This document shows positions 25,040 through 33,300 of a DNA stretch of 36,960 nt, piece after piece. The stretch lies in NCBI GenBank assembly GCA_021772535.1, contig JAJFLV010000164.1, forward strand, positions 1-36,960, in the 5' to 3' direction. Every line of letters starts with the position of its first letter. The first letter of the stretch is position 1. Under the pieces are notes generated by a model. That model saw nothing but the letters and a program-made list of their open reading frames with translations. It was not told where the DNA came from and did no database searches. The stretch is from Opitutales bacterium. GTDB taxonomy: Bacteria > Verrucomicrobiota > Verrucomicrobiia > Opitutales > UBA2987. A program made the translations under genes and the position numbers.

Positions 25040-26656
25040 ATGATGCACAAACCTAATAGTAAACGGCAGCGCGGTCTTTCGTGCTGCGTGGCTCTCGTGT
25101 TTGCGGGCGCTGCCTTTTCATTCGCGGCACAAGCTGCAAGTGGCGCTCCCACGGGTGTTCGCATGCCGTTGTTGATGCCCGATGATTTTGAATCCCTGAA
25201 ACTTGTCTCCTGGCGGGTCGAAGAGGGAGTTCCGGATACCCACAACCCACTACTGGAACCGGCCATGCCCTGGGACTCAGGCGGCATTATGGCCCATGGA
25301 ACGGTTCTGCACGATCCCATCGACGGGTTGTGGAAGGCCTGGCAGGTATCGACTCCGGCCGAGGAGGAGTTTGATGATTTGAAGGCCAGGCATGAGGAAT
25401 TTCGCCGGTTGACCTATTTGGAGAGCAAGGATGGAGTGAACTGGTATCGTCCCATGTTACCGTTCGTCAGTTGGCCGGGTCATAACCGTACGAATATCAT
25501 TTTTGATTTGGATTCGGGGGGAACCGCGGTGTATGCCTCGGTCCTGGTTGATCCAGAGAACAAGGAGTGGCCCTACGAAATGTATGTGCTGAGGTCTCCG
25601 AAGCTTGGTGGAGTGGCCAATCGGGTAGGACACCTTCCCGGACCGGTGGAAAAGCGGGCGACCTATAAATACCGGTCGCGGGACGGCAAGGATTGGAAAT
25701 TGATTGAAGGCCCGATTCATCCGTCGGTGGGTGGGGGTGGTGATGTCTCTTATGTCTATCGTAGAGGTGATGGAAGTTATTTTTCGTATTTCAAGACTTA
25801 TCCCAAGATGAAGGAAGGGAGCCGGATCATTATTTATGACAACAACCATCGTGGGGGCCTCCGTTCGATTGCCCGGAGAGCAAGTCTTGATGGCATCAAG
25901 TGGGGCAGTGATACATTGGTGCTGGAGCGGGATTGGCGCGATCCGGACTTCGCCCAGTTTCTGGAACTTACTCCGGTCAAGGTCGAAGGCGGTTATGTGG
26001 GAATAGTCACTTACTATAATTCGTCCATCCAAACGATGTCTTTGCAAATGGCCGCCTCACGTGACGGCATTCATTGGTGGCGGCCGGACCGACGGCCGAC
26101 CCTGCCGAATCCTCCGCTTGGGGATTACGGCAGCGGCATGATTTGGCAAATGCATCACCCCATTGTGGAGGACGGCAAGATGCATGTCTACTACGCCGGA
26201 TCCGAAGGGCTTCATGGAGAGATTTTCGATACTCGTTTCGAGCCTCGGATCGAGGTCGGGGGAGAGACGGTTATTGGATTCAACACGCCGACCCTGCCTT
26301 TCAATACCGCACTATGCCGCGCAAGCTGGCAGTTCGACCGGTTGTGGGCTCTGGCGCCATCGGCGGGAGGCGCCACGTTCGGTGAGGCGGTCACCCGTCC
26401 GGGGAACCCCCAGGGCAGCCGCTTGAGGGTCAACCTCCATGTCCGCAATGGCGGCGAGTTCCGGGCTGAATTGCTGGACAATTCCGGTAGTCCGATTCCC
26501 GGTTTCTCGGCTCAAGATTGCCGTCCCCTAACCGGGGATCACCGGCATACAACAGTCGGTTGGAAGGGTGGTGAAAAGGCCCCGGATGAAGCGGTCAAAA
26601 TCCGATTCGTACTTAAGCGAGCATTTCTATACGGATATGATTGGGGAAGCCGGTAA
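25040..26656 (+). CDS. exported GH43/GH32-like beta-propeller protein, paralog 2
   Basis: This 538-residue protein is a close paralog of the 18322 gene, with the same signal peptide style (ALVFAGAAFSFAAQAASGAP), propeller motifs and C-terminal sandwich (SPIPGFSAQDC, GDHRHTTV, VKIRFVLKRAFLYGYDW). It lacks a short proline-rich insertion after the STPAEE motif that paralog 1 has. The ORF track extends to 24905, but the first 45 codons are not signal-like. ATGATG at 25040 aligns with the other copy. The Nramp-like gene starts 29 bases after its stop. The tight pairing, duplicated at 18322, suggests the two work together. Activity is unknown. Confidence 0.85.
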   Translation: MMHKPNSKRQRGLSCCVALVFAGAAFSFAAQAASGAPTGVRMPLLMPDDFESLKLVSWRVEEGVPDTHNPLLEPAMPWDSGGIMAHGTVLHDPIDGLWKAWQVSTPAEEEFDDLKARHEEFRRLTYLESKDGVNWYRPMLPFVSWPGHNRTNIIFDLDSGGTAVYASVLVDPENKEWPYEMYVLRSPKLGGVANRVGHLPGPVEKRATYKYRSRDGKDWKLIEGPIHPSVGGGGDVSYVYRRGDGSYFSYFKTYPKMKEGSRIIIYDNNHRGGLRSIARRASLDGIKWGSDTLVLERDWRDPDFAQFLELTPVKVEGGYVGIVTYYNSSIQTMSLQMAASRDGIHWWRPDRRPTLPNPPLGDYGSGMIWQMHHPIVEDGKMHVYYAGSEGLHGEIFDTRFEPRIEVGGETVIGFNTPTLPFNTALCRASWQFDRLWALAPSAGGATFGEAVTRPGNPQGSRLRVNLHVRNGGEFRAELLDNSGSPIPGFSAQDCRPLTGDHRHTTVGWKGGEKAPDEAVKIRFVLKRAFLYGYDWGSR

Positions 26657-26685
26657 TTTTTAACGTCAATTGGCCGGCCTTTTCT

Positions 26686-27966
26686 ATGAGTTCCTCCAAA
26701 AATTCTCGCCCAAATCCACTCAAACGTCTGGTCAACCTCCTATTGCTGGTCGGGCCGGGCATTTTCTGCATCGGATATACGATAGGCACCGGCAGCGTCA
26801 CTTCGATGGCCACGGCGGGTTCGCGATTCGGCATGCAACTGCTTTGGGTATTGCTGTTAAGCTGCATATTTAGCTGGGTGTTGATGGAGGCTTACGGCCG
26901 CTATGCGGTAGTCACAGGAGGAACCACGATTCATGGCATCCGCACGCATTTTCGCTTCGGCCGGTTTTTCGCTATTCTTACTCTGCTTGGGGTCGTGGTT
27001 GGCCAATGGACGGCATTGTCGGGCCTGGTCGGTTTGGCTTCGAATTTGATCTACGACAGTCTGCGACTTTTCATTCCCTCCATTCCTGAGAAAGGCTATG
27101 GCGCAGTAATCGGGATTGCCGCCGTCATTTTAGCAACTACCTATTCTCTGCTTCTGGTTGGCCGGTATTCTTTCTTTGAAAAAGTTCTGGTGGTCTTTGT
27201 GACGTTAATGGGCATTGGATTCGTCGCATCGATGTTCGTGGTTCTGCCTTCGCCAGGTGAGGTCGTGCGCGGTCTGATTCCATCGATTCCCAATGTCAAG
27301 GGGGGCACCTTGCTTGTGGTGGCTTTTGTCGGCACCACGATGGCGGCGCCGACTTTTGTCGTGCGACCCTTGTTGATGAAAGGGAAAGGTTGGGGGAGCG
27401 AAAACAGCCGGGAGCAAAGCCGCGATGCCTTCGTTTCAGCTTTGTTAGTCTTCATTATCAGCGGGTCCATCATGGCTTGCGCGACCGGCGCGCTGTTTCA
27501 CCAGGGCAAGTCGATCGAGAACGTCCTTGATATGGTCTATACGCTCGAACCAATCGCCGGTCGCTTTGCAGTAGGGTTGTTCCTGGTCGGAACGCTCAGC
27601 GCGGGGCTGTCATCGATCTTTCCGATCGCGATGGTTCTGCCGCTGTTGATTGCGGATTACCGTTCTGGCGAACTACAAATCCGCACACCCATGTTCCGAA
27701 TTCTTACGGGGGTGGCGTGCGTGGCCGGATTGACCGTGCCGGTGTTCGGGGCCAACCCCATATCGGCCCAGATCGCAACGCAGATTGCCCAGGTGTTCGT
27801 GCTGCCCCTGGTCGTTGGGAGCATCTTTTTCCTCGTCAACCGGAAGGATCTGATGGGCGAAGCCCGAGCGGGGATCCTGATGAACATTGGCCTTATCGCG
27901 GCATTTGGTTTTTCACTGGTGATGTCCTATCTTGGGTTGAAGGCGTTGATTGGGGTTTTCTCATGA
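26686..27966 (+). CDS. Nramp-related transporter lacking the canonical metal motifs
   Basis: This is a 426-residue integral membrane protein with about eleven hydrophobic segments in an Nramp (divalent metal transporter) arrangement. The first helix reads GPGIFCIGYTIGTGSVTSM, where metal-transporting Nramps have a DPGN motif. The sixth helix reads TTMAAPTFVVRPLL, where they usually have MPH. Key metal ligands therefore appear to be missing, and the true substrate may be different. The ORF track starts at 26641, inside the end of the propeller gene. ATG 26686 is preferred because the remnant copy at 20001 preserves the same start. It is co-directional with propeller paralog 2, with no terminator between, and is followed by inverted-repeat element copy 2. 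Confidence 0.82.
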   Translation: MSSSKNSRPNPLKRLVNLLLLVGPGIFCIGYTIGTGSVTSMATAGSRFGMQLLWVLLLSCIFSWVLMEAYGRYAVVTGGTTIHGIRTHFRFGRFFAILTLLGVVVGQWTALSGLVGLASNLIYDSLRLFIPSIPEKGYGAVIGIAAVILATTYSLLLVGRYSFFEKVLVVFVTLMGIGFVASMFVVLPSPGEVVRGLIPSIPNVKGGTLLVVAFVGTTMAAPTFVVRPLLMKGKGWGSENSREQSRDAFVSALLVFIISGSIMACATGALFHQGKSIENVLDMVYTLEPIAGRFAVGLFLVGTLSAGLSSIFPIAMVLPLLIADYRSGELQIRTPMFRILTGVACVAGLTVPVFGANPISAQIATQIAQVFVLPLVVGSIFFLVNRKDLMGEARAGILMNIGLIAAFGFSLVMSYLGLKALIGVFS

Positions 27967-27992
27967 AAACTGTCGGGCGATTCTACGTATAA

Positions 27993-28270
27993 TAAAACCT
28001 ATCTCAAAATCGATGATGTTGATGCAGAGAGCAATTATGTGTTTTGAGCAAGGCGCGACGGGGCTTGCCGGGCTAGCAGCCCTGCTGCCCCGTCGGAACG
28101 CCGCTCAAACACATAACTGCCTCTGTCCAAAGGATTTGTGCGCCACGGCAGCACCTGCGGCGTTGGTTTGCGCCCGAGGGGCTTGTAGCCCATCCGGGCG
28201 CAAAGCCGCCTGGCATCTGCCGCCGTGGCGCTACAAACATCATTCATCTGCAAATTTGAGATAGGTTCTA
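27993..28270 (+). mobile_element. TAGAACC inverted-repeat element (MITE-like), copy 2
   Basis: This 278-bp copy is in the same orientation as copy 1. The left end has one change (TAAAACCTATCTCAAAA) and the right end is intact (TTTGAGATAGGTTCTA). The internal hairpin is present with a substitution. It starts 26 bases after the Nramp-like stop and ends 11 bases before the aldolase ATG, so the aldolase leader is almost entirely element sequence. Confidence 0.85.
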
Positions 28271-28281
28271 ATAACACAATT

Positions 28282-29073
28282 ATGAATGAACCGAAATCCA
28301 TTCCTTCCCTGCGTCAACGCTTGCAAGCAGGCGAGACCGTGATCGGCAGTTGGATCAATAGCGGTAGTCCTATGATTGCCGAATTGATGGCTGCTTGCGG
28401 CTTTGACTTCCTTTGTGTCGATGTTGAGCATTCGGCAGTTGATTTGCCGCAGACCCAGCAGCTTTTTCAGGCAATCCGTTCCGGCCGCCCAGATTGCGCT
28501 GCCATGGTGCGTTTGCATGGAGTTGACTACGCCTTCGTCAAACGCTATCTCGATGCCGGAGCGTGCGGAGTGGTGGCCCCGCTGGTGCGGACCCGCGAAG
28601 AGGCAGAATTACTGGTAGAGGCCACCAAATATCCGCCCCAGGGCCTGCGTGGCGTGGGGTTTTGCCGGGCCAACGCCTATGGTGTGCGCCTGGAGGACGA
28701 ATGTGCCCGGGCCAACGACGAAATCCTGGTTGCAGTGCAGATCGAGCATATCGATGCGGTGCGCAATATCGACGCCATCCTCAGCGTACCAGGCATCGAT
28801 GCCGCTTTCATCGGCCCCTACGACCTCACCGCTTCGATGGGGATCACCGCGCAGTTCGATCACCCGGACTACCTCGCCGCGCTCAATATTATCCTTGATG
28901 CATGTCAGAGCCACAAGGTGGCGCCAGGCATCCACATCGTGCCGCCCGTTCCGGCACAGGCTAAGGCCCGTATGGCCGAAGGCTACCGGTTTCTCGCTTA
29001 TAGCCTCGACATCACCATGCTGACCACCGCCTGCACCGAAGGACTGGCAGCGCTGCGGGAGGATTCTACTTGA
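28282..29073 (+). CDS. HpcH/HpaI-family class II aldolase (2-keto-3-deoxy sugar-acid aldolase-like)
   Basis: This 263-residue metal-dependent aldolase of the HpcH/HpaI family includes relatives such as 2-keto-3-deoxy-L-rhamnonate aldolase (RhmA/YfaU), which splits its substrate into pyruvate and lactaldehyde. Motifs seen are GSWINSGSPMIAELMAACGFD, VDVEHSAVD, GACGVVAPLVRTREEAELLV, VQIEH (metal-binding Glu) and FIGPYDLTASMG (metal-binding Asp). The ORF track starts at 28225 inside the element; ATG 28282 gives the normal N-terminus. It would accept the product of an acid-sugar dehydratase such as that at 10373. It is flanked by two element copies in inverted orientation. The specific substrate is inferred. 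Confidence 0.92.
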   Translation: MNEPKSIPSLRQRLQAGETVIGSWINSGSPMIAELMAACGFDFLCVDVEHSAVDLPQTQQLFQAIRSGRPDCAAMVRLHGVDYAFVKRYLDAGACGVVAPLVRTREEAELLVEATKYPPQGLRGVGFCRANAYGVRLEDECARANDEILVAVQIEHIDAVRNIDAILSVPGIDAAFIGPYDLTASMGITAQFDHPDYLAALNIILDACQSHKVAPGIHIVPPVPAQAKARMAEGYRFLAYSLDITMLTTACTEGLAALREDST

Positions 29074-29125
29074 AGGCGAAACTGAGAAGTCCCACTTTGG
29101 ATCGATAAGATAACGGTTAAAATTT

Positions 29126-29959
29126 ATGAATATACATACTCCATCTTTTTTTCTGAACCGTTTCTTATTGTCAGGAACATTCATTTTTCTGGCCGTGCTT
29201 CAGAGCCTCGCCGCCGACAGTTCCTATGAATATGAAGAACTGCGCCGGTTTCCCTGCAAAGAGGCGCGCCAAGCTGTGGCCGTGGACGAAGATTTTTTCT
29301 ACGTTATCAGCAATCATGCTCTCGGAAAATACGTTAAGTCTACCGGTGAGCGCGTCGGCGGTTGGGAGTGCCCCGAAGGGGAACCGCTTACACACTTGAA
29401 CAGCGGAATCATAATCGACGACAAATTATACTGCGCTCACTCTAACCATCCCGGGGTGCCCATGACCGGTTCCATCGAAATCTGGGACCCCGAGACGATG
29501 AAGCATGTCGGGTCGCATAGTTTCGGCATTTATTCCGGTTCCACTACCTGGATCGATTTTTACGATGGCCACTGGTATGTTGCTTTCGCTCACTATGGCA
29601 ATGCCGCGGCTGAACCAAACCGGGATACTTCATGGACCAATCTTGTGAAATTCGATAAAGAATGGAACCGCAAAGAAGGCTGGATTTTCCCCAGAACAGT
29701 TATTGAAAGGTTCGGCGAATTCAGCAGCTCCGGAGGGATATTCGACGACAATGGCCTTCTCTATGTCACCGGTCACCACGAGGAAGAAATTTACGTCCTC
29801 AAACTCCCCGAAGCCGGATCCATTCTGGAACTAGTAGAAACCATCCCGGTCAAGACAACCGGCCAGGGAATCGCCTGGGACAAATCTACTCCGGGCCTCC
29901 TCTACGGCATCCACAAAAAAAACCGTGAGGTCATCGTCGCTCGTCTGAAGAAAAAATAA
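29126..29959 (+). CDS. small exported protein, probable beta-propeller, function unknown
   Basis: This 277-residue protein has a signal peptide (FLLSGTFIFLAVLQSLAAD, cut near residue 31). The rest shows regular short beta-strand blocks (AVAVDEDFFYVISNHALGKY, SGIIIDDKLYCAHSN, IEIWDPETM, GIFDDNGLLYVTGHHEEEIYVL). Such a pattern suggests a propeller of SMP-30/NHL or quinoprotein type. No catalytic motif is recognised. It starts 52 bases after the aldolase stop and is followed by a terminator, so the two are probably co-transcribed. Both lie between inverted copies of the TAGAACC element. It may be a glycan-binding or lactonase-like protein, but that is a guess. Confidence 0.8.
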   Translation: MNIHTPSFFLNRFLLSGTFIFLAVLQSLAADSSYEYEELRRFPCKEARQAVAVDEDFFYVISNHALGKYVKSTGERVGGWECPEGEPLTHLNSGIIIDDKLYCAHSNHPGVPMTGSIEIWDPETMKHVGSHSFGIYSGSTTWIDFYDGHWYVAFAHYGNAAAEPNRDTSWTNLVKFDKEWNRKEGWIFPRTVIERFGEFSSSGGIFDDNGLLYVTGHHEEEIYVLKLPEAGSILELVETIPVKTTGQGIAWDKSTPGLLYGIHKKNREVIVARLKKK

Positions 29960-29964
29960 CAACC

Positions 29965-29989
29965 AAAGTGCTGAGGCGCTTTATTTTTT
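29965..29989 (+). terminator. Rho-independent terminator
   Basis: The stem AAAGTGC / GCGCTTT (one G-T pair) with the loop TGAG is followed by ATTTTTT. It lies five bases after the stop codon of the small exported protein and closes the aldolase unit. Confidence 0.6.
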
Positions 29990-30012
29990 GGTGTATTACA
30001 AGAGAAGTTTAT

Positions 30013-30290
30013 TAGAACCTATCTCAAAATCGCAGATGAATGATGTTTGTAGCGCCACGGTAGCAGATGCCAGGCGGCTTTGTGCCCGGATGGGCTGGAA
30101 GCCCCTCGGGAGCAAACCAACGCCGCAGGTGCTATCGTGCCGCACAAATCCTTTGGACAGAGGCAGTTATGTGTTTGAGCGGCGTTCCGTCGGGGCAGCA
30201 GGGCTGCCAGCCCGGCAAGTCCCGTCGCGCCTTGCTCAAAACATATAATTGCTCTCTGCATCAACATCATCGAATTTGAGATAGGTTCTA
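30013..30290 (-). mobile_element. TAGAACC inverted-repeat element (MITE-like), copy 3 (inverted)
   Basis: This 278-bp copy is in the opposite orientation to copies 1 and 2, with both terminal repeats intact (TAGAACCTATCTCAAAATCG on the left, TTTGAGATAGGTTCTA on the right). The GC-rich hairpin lies near its right side. It begins after the terminator and ends 58 bases before the GH106 start codon. Confidence 0.85.
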
Positions 30291-30348
30291 AATTTAATAG
30301 ACCTTGAGTTTTCCAATGATAGAGTGGGCTGACACCATAACCAACCGT

Positions 30349-33300
30349 ATGATAAAACGAATGGTTCTTCTTATTGGGTTGCTGCTCCTCAGTGTGAATC
30401 TTTCAGCCCAATCGTATTCTCACTTGGAACAGAACTTCGCCCAGCCACCAAACTCCGCCCGCCCGTGGGTCTTGGGGTTTGCGCTCGGCGGTAACCATAG
30501 CGAGGAAGGTATCACCGCCGACCTTGAAGCGATGGAGCGTGTCGGCATCGGAGGCGTGCTTTTCATGGAGACGGACCAGGGCGCACCGAAGGGGCCAATC
30601 CCTTTTGCCGGGCAGCGTTGGCGCGAGATGTTTCAGCATCTCGTGGCCGAAGCCAATCGACTCGGACTGAAGGTCAATATGCACAACGCGGCAGGCTGGA
30701 CCGGTAGCGGAGGGCCGTGGATCACACCAGAGCTTTCCATGCAGCGGGTGGTGTGGACGGAGACAAAAATCACAGGACCACAGCGATTTGACGGTGTGCT
30801 GCCACAGCCGCAAGCGGTGAGGGACTTTTATCGCGACATTGCCGTCTACGCCTATCCCACGCCCGAGGTCAACTACCTCATCCCGCGCATTGGCGGCAAG
30901 TCGGGAGGACCAGCCACAAGAATTGAAATTTCGCCGCGCGTCAGTTTCCCCTCGCTCCCAGCGAGAGCGGTAGTACCCCGTGATGACATCGTGAATCTGG
31001 CGGCAAAACTTAGTGAGGAAAATCGTCTCGTGTGGGACGTGCCGGAGGGCGAATGGACACTGCTGCGCATGGGCTATACCACAACTGGACAGGAAAATTA
31101 TCCCGCGCCGCTCCCCGGCCGGGGACTGGAATCCGACAAGCTAAGCAAAGAAGCGACAGAAATTCACTTCAATGCGCTGTTAAGCAAGCTCATCAGCGAC
31201 AACGAGTCACTCACTGGCGAACAACGCACACTTGTTTCCGCCCACATTGACAGTTGGGAAGTCGGAGCGCAGAACTGGACGCCAAAGTTTCGCGAAGAAT
31301 TCCAACGGTTGCGGGGCTACGACCCACTGCCGTTACTGCCAATCATGAGCGGACGTGTAATCGACAGCCTTGAAGTCTCGGAACGTTTTCTCTGGGACGT
31401 GCGGCAGACAATTTCCGATTTGCTGGCAGATAATTACACTGGACATTTTAACACGCTGACCCGCCGCCACGGGATGCGACTCTCCCATGAAGCTTACGAT
31501 AAAATGCCGGCCAGCGACCTGGTCGTTGCCGGGCGCGTGGACGAACCGATGGGCGAGTTCTGGACACTGGAAAAGTTCCGCAAGTCCTTCAGTGTATTCG
31601 AGATGGCTTCGGCGGCACACGTTTACGGCAAACCTATTGTGGGGGCAGAGGCATTCACGGCCAATCGAAACGAGAAATGGCAATACCATCCGGGGAACAT
31701 CAAGGATATTGGCGATTGGGCGTTCAGTGAGGGCGCCAATCGGTTCGTAATCCACCGCTATGCCTTCCAGCCGTGGACGAAACCTGATCGTGCGCCGGGC
31801 ATGGGTATGGGGCCGTGGGGTCTGCACTACGAACGCACGCAGACATGGTGGGAGCAATCACGCGGGTGGCACGAGTATCTCACACGGTGCCAGTATTTGC
31901 TGCAAAAGGGATTGTTCGTGGCGGATCTCTGTTTTCTTGTTCCGGAAAATTCGCCGCAGCGGTCCAAGTCACCGCTGAAATCGGGCCGCGGCCCGATCCT
32001 GCCCGGAGGCCACATCCGGCCCGGTTACAACTTCGATGCCTGTCCCCCTGAAGTGGTCATCTCGCGCATGACGGTGGAGAACGGCCGCCTTGTGCTGCCC
32101 GATGGCATGAGTTATCGCATGCTCGTGTTGCCCATGGTCAATACGATGACACCGCAGCTTTTGGGCAAGATTCGCGACCTCGTGTGGGCCGGGGCCACTG
32201 TCCTCGGCTGGCCTCCCGTCAAGTCGCCGAGCTTGGAAGGCTACCCGCAGTGCGATGAAAAAGTTCAGGCACTGGCCCGCGAATTGTGGGGAGAGGGCGA
32301 AGCGCCGGCTGAGTTCACAGAACGTACGTTTGGCCAAGGCCGTGTAATTTGGGGTAGTGAACTACAGCAGCCGGATCCGATCTATGAACCGACCACTTCG
32401 TTTGGATTGGCAAAATGGATCTGGTTTATGGAGGACAACCCGGTTGTTTCCGCGCCGCCGGGCAAACGCTACTTCCGCCGCTATATAAATGTGGATGGCA
32501 CCAGCCCAATAGCCACAGCGCAGATGGCGATCGCTGCGGACAACGCTTTCGAATTATGGATCAACAATCTTCGCGTCGGAGGTGGCAGCAGCCGGACATT
32601 GAGGGTCGCGGAGTGGCTGCAACCGGGCGTCAACCTAATCGCCGTCGTCGTCGATAACAAGTCCGACACTCCGAGTTCCGCCGGGTTTGTGGCCGCGCTG
32701 TCCATCCGATTCGGCGATGGTCACGAGCAGGAAGTTCGCACCGACGGCACTTGGGAAGCCTCCGACATAACCCCAATGAATTGGCCGACTGAGGCAACCA
32801 TCGGGTCGTACTGGAGCCCCGCACTCGAACTCGGCCCGATGGGCATGGCCCCGTGGGGTAAAATCGATGAAGAGGCCGAGGCGATAGACACGATTCCGAA
32901 CATCAACCTACCCATAGGCGTGCTGAAAAGGATGGGTGTGCCGCCGGATTTTCATGCCACGGTGCCTTTGCGGCACATCCACAAACGCATCGGTGAGACC
33001 GACGTATATTTCGTGGCAAATCCTGACCCCTACGAGGTCGAGACGTTCTGTACGTTCCGCGTCAATGGCAAACAACCGGAGTTCTGGTGGCCCGAGACCG
33101 GACGGATCGAGCCGGTGGCAGTATTTGAGACAAATGACGTTGGCACGAGGGTACCGTTGCGGCTGGATGCGAGCGGCTCGGTGTTCGTTATTTTCCGCCA
33201 AACGGCGAGGGAACCTCAACCGATGGCTGGCGGGAAAAATTGGCTGGACTTCGAAACCGTGCGGGAGTTAACCGGCCCGTGGGAATTGAGTTTCCCGCCA

